From DASPKT01 sp035626475 (lineage in GTDB: Bacteria; Pseudomonadota; Alphaproteobacteria; Azospirillales; Azospirillaceae), in contig DASPNP010000049.1 of assembly GCA_035626475.1 (NCBI GenBank), forward strand, positions 1 through 64,000: a stretch of DNA of 64,000 nucleotides. The letters are read 5' to 3'. Positions within the stretch are counted from its first letter, which is position 1. The number at the start of each line of letters is the position of its first letter. This document shows, in pieces, positions 1 through 12,634 of the stretch. Position numbers and translations under genes: made by a program. Below the pieces are notes generated by a model that did no database searches, was not told the origin of the DNA, and was given only the letters and a program-made list of their open reading frames with translations.

Positions 1-384
1 CCGGGGCGCCGGCGCCGGGGCGGCCTGGCGCTGCTGGGCGGCGGCGACCTGGCGGGCGGTGCCGGTGGAGGCGGTCTCCAGACGGTTCGCCATCATGTCG
101 GCCGCCTGGATGATGAACTCCATCTCCTCCTTGAGCTTGGCCGCGCGCTCGATGAGGTGCTGCAGGTTCTCGCCCGATTCGGCGGCGGCCTTGCGCATGC
201 CGCGCACGCTGGCGTCGGCCTGGCCGGTCGCCTCGGTGAACTCGCGGACCAGCCCCTCCAGCTCGCCGCGGGCGTCCTTCAGCGTGGCGATCTGCCTGTT
301 GAGGCGGATGGCGTAGACGATCGTCGCGACCAGCAGGCCGACGATGGCGACGTCCAGCACCAGGGAGACCATGCCCGGGATCAT
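1..384 (-). CDS. DUF6468-type flagellar-operon protein (3' end missing)
   Basis: This frame starts with ATG at 384 and runs off the left edge, so the C-terminus is missing. It begins MIPGMVSLVLDVAIVGLLVATIVYA, where residues 5-26 form a single N-terminal membrane anchor. A charged, coiled-coil-like segment follows (about residues 28-100), then an Ala/Pro/Gln-rich tail. The start overlaps the fliM stop as ATGA, so the two genes are translationally coupled. Rhodospirillales genomes commonly carry a small anchored protein of this kind (DUF6468) directly after fliM. By position it may help in flagellar basal-body or motor assembly; that role is inferred from context only. Confidence 0.7.
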   Translation of the reverse strand, partial: MIPGMVSLVLDVAIVGLLVATIVYAIRLNRQIATLKDARGELEGLVREFTEATGQADASVRGMRKAAAESGENLQHLIERAAKLKEEMEFIIQAADMMANRLETASTGTARQVAAAQQRQAAPAPAPR

Positions 385-1457
385 TGCGGCGCTCCTTCGG
401 GCTTGGGCGCCTCCTTGTCGATGCGCACGGCGATGTTGCCGCCCTTGCGGCCCATGCGCCCCAGGAACATGGGCACGTCGCCGCAGCGCAGCTCGATCGT
501 GTCGTCCGGCGCCACGTTCAGCAGGATGCGCGAGCCGACCTTCCAGTTCAGCACGTCGTAGAGAGGCAGGGTGATCTCGTCCAGCACGGCGGAGATGTGG
601 ACGTCGGTCATCCACAGCTCGGACGCCAGGTGCGTCTCCCAGATGCTGTCGCGGCCGAACTTCTCGCCCATGAACATCTGCAGCAGCAGCTCGCGGACCG
701 GCTCCAGCGTGGCGTAGGGGATCAGCAGCTCCAACCGGCCGCCGCGATCCTCCATGTCGATGCGCAGCTTGACCAGCACGGCCGCGTTGGCCTGGCGGGC
801 GATGGTGGCGAAGCGCGGGTTCGTCTCCAGCCGGTCGAAGCGGAAGGTGACGGGCGACAGCGGGTCGAAGGCGGCGGACAGGTCGGACAGCACGACGTGG
901 ACCATGCGCTCGACCAGGTTGCGCTCGATGGTCGTGTAGGGCCGGCCCTCGATGCGCATCGCGGCGGTGCCGCGGCGGCCGCCCAGCAGCACGTCGACGA
1001 TGGAGTAGATCAGGGCCGAGTCGATGACCATCAGCCCGTAATTGTCCCACTCCTCCGCCTTGCAGACCGCCAGCATCGCCGGCAGCGGGATGGAGTTCAG
1101 ATAGTCGCCGAAGCGGACCGAGCTGATCTGGTCCAGGCTCACCTCGACGTTGTCGGAGGTGAAGTTGCGGAGCGAGGTCGACATCATGCGGACGAGGCGG
1201 TCGAAGACCACCTCCAGCATGGGCAGGCGTTCGTAGTTGACCAGCGCCGAATTGACCAGCGCCATGATGCCGGAATTGTCGCCGTCGCCCGACCCGTCCT
1301 TGTCGAAGCCCAGCAGGCTGTCGATCTCGTCCTGGTTCAGGACGCGGGTGGCGCCGCCGCCCATGTCGCCGAAGCCGCCGTCGCCGGCGCCCTCGTCGGC
1401 GAGCGCCGCCCATTCGGCGGCCATCCGTTCCTCTTCGCTCAGCTCCGGACCTGCCAT
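381..1457 (-). CDS. fliM: Flagellar motor switch protein FliM
   Basis: A 358-aa C-ring protein that receives phosphorylated CheY and sets rotor direction. The CheY-binding motif LNQDEIDSLLGF is near residues 40-51, after an acidic Gly-rich N-terminal extension. The CheC-like middle domain (about 70-250) and the C-terminal SpoA/FliN-like domain (about 270-345) follow. Length is usual for the family. It lies 24 bp after fliL and overlaps the DUF6468-like gene, so the order fliL-fliM-DUF6468 indicates one minus-strand flagellar operon. No FliG or FliN is visible because the window ends. Confidence 0.96.
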   Translation of the reverse strand: MAGPELSEEERMAAEWAALADEGAGDGGFGDMGGGATRVLNQDEIDSLLGFDKDGSGDGDNSGIMALVNSALVNYERLPMLEVVFDRLVRMMSTSLRNFTSDNVEVSLDQISSVRFGDYLNSIPLPAMLAVCKAEEWDNYGLMVIDSALIYSIVDVLLGGRRGTAAMRIEGRPYTTIERNLVERMVHVVLSDLSAAFDPLSPVTFRFDRLETNPRFATIARQANAAVLVKLRIDMEDRGGRLELLIPYATLEPVRELLLQMFMGEKFGRDSIWETHLASELWMTDVHISAVLDEITLPLYDVLNWKVGSRILLNVAPDDTIELRCGDVPMFLGRMGRKGGNIAVRIDKEAPKPEGAPQ

Positions 1458-1481
1458 GGGTCTACCCTCTCAGCGCCAAAG

Positions 1482-1991
1482 CTATTGAACCAGGAACTCG
1501 GAGATCAGCACGTCGCGGATGCGCAGCGGCGCCGCGGCGGCGCTGGAGCGCAGCAGCAGCTCCTCGCGCAGCCGGTACAGGCCGGCCGAGCCCTTGAGAT
1601 CGTCGGGCCGCAGCTCGCGCAGGTACACCTGGAAGGTGTCGGTGATCCGCGGCAGCACCTCCGGCATGCGCAGCACCTCCTGCGGGTCCGTCAGCTCCAG
1701 CGTGATCTTCATCTTCAGGAAGACCGGGCGCCGCTCGCCGGTCATGAGGTTGACCAGGATCTCCGGCATCTCGAAATAGACCGGAGGCGCCTTCGGGTCG
1801 ATGGGCTTCATCTCCTCGTCGACATGCTCCTCCTCGGCGCCGCCGTCGAGGATGCCCGAGAAGATCACGCCGGCGGCCCCGCCGCCGATCAGCAGGATCG
1901 GCAGCACGATGAACAGGACGATCTTCTTGCCGCTCAGCTTCTTGCGGGGAATGTCCTCGCCGCCGCCGCCATCGGTCTCAATGGCCGTCAT
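1482..1991 (-). CDS. fliL: Flagellar basal body-associated protein FliL
   Basis: A 169-aa inner-membrane protein that surrounds the stator and supports flagellar torque. A Gly-rich cytoplasmic N-terminus and KKLSGKK stretch precede one transmembrane helix (about residues 25-47, VLFIVLPILLIGGGAAGVIF). The periplasmic FliL domain then runs to the C-terminus, ending in the family-typical form with ISEFLVQ. It is first in the visible fliL-fliM-DUF6468 operon. About 190 bp separate it from the next upstream gene, which leaves room for a promoter, but I saw no clear sigma motif there. Confidence 0.94.
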   Translation of the reverse strand: MTAIETDGGGGEDIPRKKLSGKKIVLFIVLPILLIGGGAAGVIFSGILDGGAEEEHVDEEMKPIDPKAPPVYFEMPEILVNLMTGERRPVFLKMKITLELTDPQEVLRMPEVLPRITDTFQVYLRELRPDDLKGSAGLYRLREELLLRSSAAAAPLRIRDVLISEFLVQ

Positions 1992-2179
1992 GTACTTTCG
2001 CCCCCGCCACGCCGACTCCCGGCCAAGCCGCGCCGCCCATGGGCAAGGCGCGGTACCTCGTTCTAATCATGTGACGGTTAATAAGCCCTTTCAACAGTTT
2101 CCCCCACGATGCTGGAGGAAAGTGGAAGGGTGAGTCGCGGCGGCAACGCCCCGCCCGGGCGGGGGGTCCGGGGCGGCGG

Positions 2180-2664
2180 TCAGGCCAGCTTCGCCCGGCC
2201 GTGGCCGTAGGCCTGCCAGATCAGGTGGATGTGGTCCAGGTCGACGGCGCCGTAGGCGGCCATGTAGGCCTCGGTCGCCTGCAGATAGGCCTCGCGGTGC
2301 GGCGCCCAGGAGGCGAGGTCCCAGCCCCCCTCCTCCCACGGATGGTCGTCCACCGGCAGGCTGAGCCAGGCGGTGGCGGGCCCGCGCGGCGACTCGACCG
2401 CGCATTCCCGCAGCTCGTAGTACTTGCCCTCGAAAAAGCGCAGCCGGTCCAGCTCGGCCCCGCCCTGGATCTCCACCAGCAGGCCGGCCACGGTGGCGCC
2501 CTCGTCGGGCACCAGCGCCGGATAGGCCTCGCCCGGGACGCGGACGCGCCGCCACCCGCCGAGGCTGGCGGGCGTGGCCTCCGGCGCGGGGCGGCCCAGG
2601 ACCAGCGCCCGCACCTCGGCGTCCATCAGCGTCCCGTAGGCGAAGAGCAGCATGCCCCCAGCCC

Positions 2665-2668
<4 letters not shown>
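2180..2668 (-). CDS. Gamma-glutamylcyclotransferase (AIG2-like) family protein
   Basis: A protein of up to 162 aa with the GGCT-like fold. The N-terminal LLFAYGTLMD is the substrate-loop signature (YGxL), and FFEGKYY with a following acidic stretch fits the central region that carries the catalytic Glu. Relatives release 5-oxoproline from gamma-glutamyl amines; the substrate here is unknown. A GTG at 2668 overlaps the prfC stop as GTGA. The ATG at 2653, five codons in, matches the family N-terminus better. Either start leaves it coupled to prfC. Confidence 0.85.
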
Positions 2669-4278
<1,610 letters not shown>

Positions 4279-4340
4279 GGATGTCTAGCCTGGATTGACC
4301 GCACGGGCGGGTAAGGAACGCACCTTGGCAGCGTGGCCGT

Positions 4341-4436
4341 CCTGCGGCCTTCGACAGGCTCAGGCTGAGGACCGAAAGCTGCTCCCGGCTGTGCCTGGAA
4401 CCAACCTCCCTCATGCTGAGCTTGTCGAAGCACGCA
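4341..4436. repeat. Family A palindromic repeat (short version)
   Basis: Inverted arms based on CTTCGACAGGCTCAGG (about 4349-4364) and CTGAGCTTGTCGAAG (about 4416-4430) flank a shortened core containing GCTGCTCCCGG and TGCCTGGAACCAAC. It fills the gap between prfC and the convergently ending helicase gene. The same arms recur at 9.4, 24.6, 34.4, 34.6 and 45.7 kb. They match the widespread alphaproteobacterial REP type. Confidence 0.85.
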
Positions 4437-4489
4437 GCACGGCGGAGCCGCCCCGCGCCGCCAAAGACGACGCGGGGCGTCACGGCACC

Positions 4490-6040
4490 TTAGATCGCCG
4501 AACGGCGGGCGCGGCGCAAGGGGGCCGTGCCGCCGTCGTTCGCCGCCTCGGGGCGGGGACGACGCTCGGCATGGTGGCCGCCGTGCGAGCGGTTCTCGCC
4601 CTGCGGACGCTCGGCATGGCGGTCCTTGAAGGGACGGTCGCCATGTGGGCGGTCGCCGAACTTGCGCTCACCCTGCGGGCGGTCGCCCTGCGGACGGTTC
4701 TCGCCGCGCGGACGGTCCCACTCCTTGGGGCGGTCGCCGAACTTGCGCTCGCCGGCCGGGCGGTCGCTGAACTTGCGCTCGCCCTGGGGACGATCACCCT
4801 GCGGACGGTCGCCGCCGAAGCGGCGCTCGCCGAAGGGACGCTTCGGGCCGCCGAAGCGCTTCGGGCCGTTGCTGGGGCGCGGGCCGCGCGGACGCTCGGT
4901 CGGCTCCAGACCCTCCAGCACATGCACGGCGGCATCGGTGTTGGTATAGGCCTCGATCGACTTCACCGTCCGCCACTCGGCGTGGGTGAACATGCTCCAG
5001 GCCGTGCCGGTGGCGCCGGCGCGGCCGGTGCGGCCGATGCGGTGGACATAGTCCTCGGCCTGCTTGGGCAGGTCGAAGTTGATGACATGCGTGATGTCAT
5101 GGATGTCGATGCCGCGCGCCGCCACGTCGGTCGCCACCAGCAGCCGCACCCGGCCCTGGCGCAGCGCCGTGATGGTGCGGTTGCGGTCGCGCTGCTGCAT
5201 GTCGCCGTGCAGCGCCGCGGCGGCATGGCCCTTCTGGGTCAGCTCCTCGGCGAGGCGGTCGGCGTCGCGCTTGGTCGCGGCGAAGACGATGGCCTTGCCC
5301 ACCTCGGGCAGGTTCACCAGCCGGTCCAGCATCTTGTGCTTGTGGTCCAGCCCGTCGGCGCGCAGCCAGCGCTGGTCGATGGCGTCGACCGAGACGTTGC
5401 CGCCGGCGATGTCGATGTGCTCCGGCTCCTTCAGCAGGTTGCTGGCGAGCTTGGCCATGCGGCGGTCGACCGTGGCGGTGAACAGCAGGGTCTGGCGCTC
5501 CGCCGGGCAGGCGGCGGCGATCTGCTCCACCGGCTCCAGGAAGCCCATGTCCAGCATGCGGTCGGCCTCGTCCAGGACCAGCATCTCGACCGAGGAGAGG
5601 TCGAGCGTGCCGCGCTCCAGATGGTCGATCAGGCGGCCCGGGGTGGCGACGATGACGTCGATGCGCCGGCGCAGCATGTCCAGCTGCGCGCGGTAGGGCA
5701 TGCCGCCCAGGATCGAGCCGGTCCAGACGCGGTTGTACTTGGAATAGGCGCGCACGGCCTCCAGCACCTGCGAGGCCAGCTCGCGGGTCGGGGTCAGCAC
5801 CAGCACGCGCGGGCCGTAGCTGCCGTCGGCGCGGGGCTTCTCGGCCAGCTTGTGCAGGGCCGGCAGCACGAAGGCCGCGGTCTTGCCGGTGCCGGTGTTG
5901 GCGGACGCGATCAGGTCACGGCCGTTGATGACGGCGGGGATGGCCTTGGCCTGGATGGGGGTCGGGCTGGTGTAGCCCACCTCCTCCACGGCGCGGAGAA
6001 TGTTGTCGTTCAGGCAAAGATCGGAAAAAAGGATGTCCAA
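4490..6040 (-). CDS. DEAD-box ATP-dependent RNA helicase (RhlE-like)
   Basis: An RNA-unwinding helicase with the Q motif (YTSPTPIQAKAIP), Walker A ASANTGTGKT, motif Ia PTRELA, DEAD (VLDEADRMLDMGF), motif III TAT, and the C-terminal RecA domain with ATDVAARGIDI and HRIGRTGRAG. The last ~130 residues are disordered and rich in RPQGERKFGD-type repeats, a probable RNA-binding tail. The frame is open upstream to 6196, with GTG and ATG codons there. I prefer a TTG at 6040, because AGGAAG (6048-6053) sits 7 nt before it and it gives MDILFSDLCLND, close to the usual family N-terminus. This start gives 516 aa. Confidence 0.88.
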   Translation of the reverse strand: MDILFSDLCLNDNILRAVEEVGYTSPTPIQAKAIPAVINGRDLIASANTGTGKTAAFVLPALHKLAEKPRADGSYGPRVLVLTPTRELASQVLEAVRAYSKYNRVWTGSILGGMPYRAQLDMLRRRIDVIVATPGRLIDHLERGTLDLSSVEMLVLDEADRMLDMGFLEPVEQIAAACPAERQTLLFTATVDRRMAKLASNLLKEPEHIDIAGGNVSVDAIDQRWLRADGLDHKHKMLDRLVNLPEVGKAIVFAATKRDADRLAEELTQKGHAAAALHGDMQQRDRNRTITALRQGRVRLLVATDVAARGIDIHDITHVINFDLPKQAEDYVHRIGRTGRAGATGTAWSMFTHAEWRTVKSIEAYTNTDAAVHVLEGLEPTERPRGPRPSNGPKRFGGPKRPFGERRFGGDRPQGDRPQGERKFSDRPAGERKFGDRPKEWDRPRGENRPQGDRPQGERKFGDRPHGDRPFKDRHAERPQGENRSHGGHHAERRPRPEAANDGGTAPLRRARRSAI

Positions 6041-6385
6041 AACGTCGCTTCCTGGCTTGTCCCTCAGGCGGCGCCTGACGGGCACGATAGGCATCGGCGC
6101 GCCGCCCATGGTCGGGGCGCGCGTCGCTGCCAGCGGGAGCGGCTCTGCTTTGTTCGGAATGCTGGGGACGGGCCTCATCAGCGAGGCTCGGCACACGCGA
6201 CCCGACTCAGTACGGGGCGTATGCGATGGGCGCCACCACGGCGCCCGGGGGCCCCTCAGCCACTCGGTTCAGGGCTGTATATGGGCATCACCCCTCCCAA
6301 TGCCAGGAAATCCCGCGCATGACGGCATGGCGTGGGACGCGCAGGTCGCTATCATGACCGCCCTTGAACCATGTGGGAGGGGACC
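6041..6385. other. Divergent intergenic region between helicase and NTF2-like genes
   Basis: If the TTG start at 6040 is right, this is a ~345-nt divergent control region. It holds a GC-rich hairpin, GGGCGCC (6228-6234) with GGCGCCC (6240-6246). A long leader fits the known habit of DEAD-box helicase genes to be controlled through their 5' UTR. I found no clear -35/-10 pair. Confidence 0.35.
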
Positions 6386-6754
6386 ATGAAGGCTGCGGAC
6401 GTGGTGCGGGGCGTGTGGGAGGCGATGGAGGCGCGGGACTGGGCGCGGGCCCGTTCGCTGCTCTCCGACGATCTGGTGACCGACTGGCCGCAGACGCGGG
6501 AGCGCATCCGCGGCGGCGACAATTTCATCGCGCTCAACAGCGCCTATCCCGGCGACTGGCACATCACCGTGGAGGAGACGCTGGGCGATGGCGACCGCGC
6601 GGCGGTGCGCGCCACCATCGTGAACGGCGCCGAGACCTTCCACGCCAGCGGCTTCTACGAGGTCCGGGACGGCCGGATCGTCCGCGCCGTGGAGTTATTT
6701 GCCGATCCGGGCACCCCGCCCTATGACCGCTCGCGATGGGCGGAGCGGTATTGA
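6386..6754 (+). CDS. NTF2-like (SnoaL-type) protein
   Basis: A 122-aa single-domain protein with the cone-shaped NTF2/SnoaL pattern: an N-terminal helix (VVRGVWEAMEARDWARARSL), then LSDDLVTDWPQTRERIRGGDNFIALN, and beta strands ending ASGFYEVRDGRIVRAVELFADPG. Relatives include small isomerases, hydrolases and ligand-binding proteins, so no substrate can be given. The ATG at 6386 follows a strong GGGAGGGG. It lies ~85 bp upstream of the secreted amidohydrolase in the same direction and may share its transcript. Confidence 0.82.
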   Translation: MKAADVVRGVWEAMEARDWARARSLLSDDLVTDWPQTRERIRGGDNFIALNSAYPGDWHITVEETLGDGDRAAVRATIVNGAETFHASGFYEVRDGRIVRAVELFADPGTPPYDRSRWAERY

Positions 6755-6840
6755 CCCCACGCCCCCAGGGGTTTCACTCTGCCCGCCACAAGAAACGGAA
6801 TGGCGGGCCGCGGCGTCCGCCCCTAGGGAAGGAAACCGCT

Positions 6841-8199
6841 ATGAGCAGAGTTCGTCTGGCCGCCCTGCTGGCCGGGGCCACCATGCTAACGGGCGTCGCC
6901 GCCGTGGCACAGGAAGCCGCGCCGGCGCCGACGGGCCCGGTGACGCTGGTCCATGCCGGTTCGCTGCTGGACCGGCCGGGCACCGCCCCCCGCGGCAACG
7001 CCACGCTGGTCATCCGCGACGGCAAGGTGGCCGAGGTGCGCGACGGCTTCGTCCAGCCGGCCGACATCGGCGCGGCGGACGCCCGGGTGGTGGACCTCAA
7101 GAGCGCCTTCGTGCTGCCCGGCCTGATCGACGTCCATGTCCACCTGGCGGGCCAGCTCGGCCCGAACGACCAGCTGCGCGACGTGGTGGACGACCGCGAG
7201 GATCTGGCCCTCAACGGCGCCTACTATGCCGAGAAGACGCTGCAGGCCGGCTTCACCACCGTGCGCGATCTGGGCGCCGGGGGCCGCTCCATCCTGTCGC
7301 TGCGCGAGGCGATCGAGGCGGGCCGCCTGCCCGGCCCGACCGTGCTGGCGGTCGGCCACATGGTCAGCATCAGCGCCGGCCATGGCGACCGGGCCAACGG
7401 CTGGAACCACGAGGTGGCCGAGGCGCTCGCCACCTCCGACGTCTGCAACGGCCCCGACGATTGCCGCCGCGCCGTGCGCGAGCAGGTGCGCCTGGGCGCC
7501 GACGCCATCAAGCTCGCCACCACGGGCGGCGTGCTGAGCCAGATCGCCGCGGGCACCGGCCAGCAGATGTTCGACGACGAGATCAAGGCGATCGTCGAGA
7601 CCGCGCACCTGCTGGGCAAGAAGGTCTCCTCCCACGCCCATGCCGCCGGCGGCGTCAACGCGGCGCTGCGCGCCGGCGTGGATTCGGTGGAGCACGGCAG
7701 CTATCTCGACGAGGAGTCGATCAAGCTGTTCCGGCAGACCGGTGCCTATCTGGTGCCCACCCTGCTGGCGGGCCAGACGGTGGTCGACATGGCGAACAAG
7801 GGCGGCCTCACCCCCGCCACGCGGCGCAAGGCCCTGACCGTCGGCCCGGTCATGATGCAGAGCTTCCAGAAGGCGGTGAAGGGCGGCGTCAGGATCGCCT
7901 TCGGCACCGACAACGGCGTCGGCCCCCACGGCACCAACGCCCGCGAGTTCAAGCTGATGGTCGATGCCGGCCTGCCCCCGGCCGAAGCGATCAAGGCCGC
8001 CACGGTCAACGCCGCCGACCTGCTGGACCGCAAGGACCGCATCGGCACGCTGGAGCCCGGCCGCGACGCCGACATCATCGCCGTCGCCAAGAGCCCGCTG
8101 GACGACGTGACCGAGTTGGAGCGCGTGCGCTTCGTCATGCGCCGCGGCGTGGTGCACAAGCTGAACGGCGAGCGCGTCGTGTTCCAGCCGGTGCCGTGA
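6841..8199 (+). CDS. Secreted amidohydrolase (imidazolonepropionase/prolidase-like)
   Basis: A 452-aa metal-dependent hydrolase. Residues 1-22 form a Sec signal peptide (MSRVRLAALLAGATMLTGVAAVAQ), so it acts in the periplasm. The HxH metal motif is in LIDVHVHLAG, the next His is in KVSSHAHAAGG, another in VDSVEHGSYL, and the catalytic Asp is in IAFGTDNGVGPHG. This layout fits the PF01979 group that includes Xaa-Pro dipeptidases and N-acyl-amino-acid hydrolases. The ATG at 6841 follows AGGGAAGGAAA and begins exactly at the signal peptide. The substrate is not resolved; a dipeptide or cyclic amide is likely. Confidence 0.9.
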   Translation: MSRVRLAALLAGATMLTGVAAVAQEAAPAPTGPVTLVHAGSLLDRPGTAPRGNATLVIRDGKVAEVRDGFVQPADIGAADARVVDLKSAFVLPGLIDVHVHLAGQLGPNDQLRDVVDDREDLALNGAYYAEKTLQAGFTTVRDLGAGGRSILSLREAIEAGRLPGPTVLAVGHMVSISAGHGDRANGWNHEVAEALATSDVCNGPDDCRRAVREQVRLGADAIKLATTGGVLSQIAAGTGQQMFDDEIKAIVETAHLLGKKVSSHAHAAGGVNAALRAGVDSVEHGSYLDEESIKLFRQTGAYLVPTLLAGQTVVDMANKGGLTPATRRKALTVGPVMMQSFQKAVKGGVRIAFGTDNGVGPHGTNAREFKLMVDAGLPPAEAIKAATVNAADLLDRKDRIGTLEPGRDADIIAVAKSPLDDVTELERVRFVMRRGVVHKLNGERVVFQPVP

Positions 8200-8202
8200 G
8201 TC

Positions 8203-8628
8203 TCAGGCCGGGGAGGCGGCCGGGTGCCGGTGCGCCTCCCACAGCCAGCGGCGGGCGGCGGCGACGCTGTCGAAATGGCCGATGACCAGGCTCTCCGGAT
8301 CGATCCGGGACGCCACCGTCTGCACCGCCACCTGGTTGAAGTAGAAGACCGGCTGGACCAGGGCCACGTAGCGGCATCCCGTCTGGATCAGCCGGGGGAT
8401 CCAGTGCTCGTTCAGCCAGCGCTGGTCGTCGGCCCCGATCAGCTTGAAATGGGTGATGTCGCCCAGGAGTTTGCTGGCGCGGCGCTCCTGGATCGCCGCC
8501 AGCACCCGCTCGTTCGCCTCGCGGAAGCGCGGGCTGGTGAGATAGCCCTTCCAGGCCATGGTCACGCACGGGACCTCCGGATCGTAGGTGACCGCACAGG
8601 CTTCGTCCTCGTCCCGCACCATCGACAT
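8203..8628 (-). CDS. STAS/SpoIIAA-like domain protein
   Basis: A 141-aa soluble protein. The pattern of two N-terminal beta strands (AVTYDPEVPCVTMAWKGYLTS), a helix (FREANERVLAAIQERRASKLLGDITHF) and a final helix after VIGHFDSVAAARRWLWEA resembles the small STAS/SpoIIAA-like proteins often linked to signalling. The ATG at 8628 follows GGAGAGGGCG. It is convergent with the amidohydrolase (3-nt gap) and divergent from a TetR regulator. The shared 106-bp gap contains a GGTAC...GTACC palindrome, so the TetR protein probably controls this gene. Family assignment is moderate. Confidence 0.65.
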   Translation of the reverse strand: MSMVRDEDEACAVTYDPEVPCVTMAWKGYLTSPRFREANERVLAAIQERRASKLLGDITHFKLIGADDQRWLNEHWIPRLIQTGCRYVALVQPVFYFNQVAVQTVASRIDPESLVIGHFDSVAAARRWLWEAHRHPAASPA

Positions 8629-8684
8629 CGCGCCCTCTCCCGGTCCTATCCCGAACGATGGAATCGCCGTCCGGGTCACCGCAT

Positions 8685-8700
8685 GGTACCGATGAGTACC
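8685..8700. promoter_or_regulatory. Candidate TetR-family operator
   Basis: GGTACCGATGAGTACC is a 16-bp imperfect palindrome with 5-bp perfect arms (GGTAC/GTACC). It is centred between the STAS-like gene (minus) and the TetR regulator (plus). Size and position fit autoregulation plus control of the divergent gene. Confidence 0.5.
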
Positions 8701-8734
8701 AGTCGTGGAAGACGGACTTTGGGGAGAGGGGCGC

Positions 8735-9367
8735 ATGGCCGAAACGGATATGGCGGAGAACTGCCCGCCCCGGCGGCTGGAGGGACCGGCCCGGCGCGCG
8801 GAGATCCTGATGATCGCGCGCGAGGAGTTCCTGGAGCGCGGCTATGCCGGCACCAGCCTGGGCAGCATCATCGCCCGCGCCGGCGGCTCGCGCCGGACCA
8901 TCTACGAGCAGTTCGGCAGCAAGGCCGGGCTGTTCCAGGCCATCATCGCCGACGTGCGCGACCGCATGGCCAAGCCCTTCGCGCCCGGCGACGATCCGGA
9001 GGCGGCGCTGCTGGCGCTGGGGCGGTCCTACATGGGCCAGCTCATGGCGGCGGACAATCTGTGCCTCTACCGCACCGTCATGGGCGAGGTGGCGCGCTTT
9101 CCCGAGATGGGCGCCGGCCTGTTCCGCACCGGCCCGGAAGGGCTTGCCGACCAGCTGGCGGCGGCGCTGGCGGGCTGGACCGGGCGGGGGCTGCTACGGC
9201 TGGACGACCCGGCCCTGGCGGCGAGGCAGTTCCTGGAAATGGTCAAGGGCGACCTGCACCTGCGGGCATTGCTCGACCCCTCGCGCATGCCGGAGGAGGC
9301 GGAGATCGACGCCTGCGTGCGCGGGGCCGTGCGGCTGTTCCTGGAGGGGGCGCTGGCGAGAGGGTGA
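8735..9367 (+). CDS. TetR/AcrR family transcriptional regulator
   Basis: A 210-aa repressor-type protein. The N-terminal TetR HTH is at about residues 17-63 (RRAEILMIAREEFLERGYAGTSLGSIIARAGGSRRTIYEQFGSKAGLF). The C-terminal ligand-binding half resembles the AefR-like/TetR_C_7 type (AADNLCLYRTVMGEVARFPEMGAGLF). The ATG at 8735 follows GGGGAGAGGGG. An earlier in-frame ATG at 8705 would add ten residues and is less likely. It probably represses itself and the divergent STAS-like gene through the palindrome at 8685-8700. Confidence 0.93.
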   Translation: MAETDMAENCPPRRLEGPARRAEILMIAREEFLERGYAGTSLGSIIARAGGSRRTIYEQFGSKAGLFQAIIADVRDRMAKPFAPGDDPEAALLALGRSYMGQLMAADNLCLYRTVMGEVARFPEMGAGLFRTGPEGLADQLAAALAGWTGRGLLRLDDPALAARQFLEMVKGDLHLRALLDPSRMPEEAEIDACVRGAVRLFLEGALARG

Positions 9368-9380
9368 GGCTCAGCGGTTC

Positions 9381-9568
9381 TGCGTGCTTCGACAAGCTCA
9401 GCATGAGGAAGGTTGGTGGGCACAACTCTGGTCCGTAGGCCGCATGGAGGCGAAGCCGCAATGCGACACACCGCCGGGATACGTCGCATTACGCCTGCGG
9501 CTCCATGCGACCTACGTGTCGGGAGCAGCAATAACCTCCTCAGCCTGAGCCTGTCGAAGGCCGCACCA
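9381..9568. repeat. Nested repeat: family A arms enclosing a family B palindrome
   Basis: The A arms are TGCTTCGACAAGCTCAGCATGAGG (from 9385) and CCTGAGCCTGTCGAAGG (about 9543-9560). Between them lies a B element: GTAGGCCGCATGGAGGCGAAGCCGCAATGCGACA pairs with TGTCGCATT-type sequence ending CTCCATGCGACCTACG (about 9435-9517). The nesting shows B inserted into, or was captured by, A. The rest of the gap to 9751 holds only the glgP terminator. Confidence 0.85.
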
Positions 9569-9684
9569 CATCGACACCGCCTCTTTCGTGCAGTGAGCCC
9601 CCTCCTCCATTGCGCAGCGTGACGTTCCCGCCGCCCAGCCGGTTATGGGTTGGCACGTTCGATGGATGACGGCAAAAACGAGAA

Positions 9685-9723
9685 GGGCTCCGTACGGCGC
9701 TATGGCCGGACGGAGCCCTTTTT
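9685..9723. terminator. Rho-independent terminator after glgP
   Basis: A perfect 9-bp stem, GGGCTCCGT (9685-9693) and ACGGAGCCC (9710-9718). A TTTTT run follows on the plus strand; on the minus strand it is followed by TTCTCGTTTTT. It lies 29 bp past the glgP stop and can act in both directions. Confidence 0.75.
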
Positions 9724-9751
9724 CATTCCGCTTCCGGAACGAGGCTGGCGG

Positions 9752-12244
<2,493 letters not shown>

Positions 12245-12609
12245 GTGTCACGACCAATATTCGTCGGCGGGAAGCCGCCGGCGGGGCCGGTCGGCAGTGG
12301 GGAAGTCTAGCGCCGGTCTTGGTTAACAAGCCACCAACGATCCGCCGCCATGCGCCCCAGTAACACCCTAATTACCCCATTGCGCACGGGACGCGAAAGC
12401 CTGCGCCCGGCTTTCAGGCGGTACCGCCGGGACCGGCATGCGACTCCGGAGGACGAGTCGGGAAGAGGAGGCCGCTCTCCGACCGGGCTTCCTCCTTTCG
12501 GTCGGACGATGCCACCCCTCGGCGATGCCCTATCGTTCGGTGGCGGGAGGCGCATTCGCGGCATCGGACCGATTTCCGCCCCAGTTTCGCCCAAATCCGA
12601 TTCGCAGGC

Positions 12610-12634
12610 GGAACAACCTCATGGGCACCTCGTT
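12610..12634 (+). promoter_or_regulatory. EcfG-type (general stress response) promoter
   Basis: GGAAC (12610-12614), then a 16-nt spacer, then CGTT (12631-12634). This matches exactly the published alphaproteobacterial EcfG consensus GGAAC-N16/17-CGTT. It points toward the sigma factor gene 338 nt downstream and toward the small frame at 12721. Confidence 0.7.
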
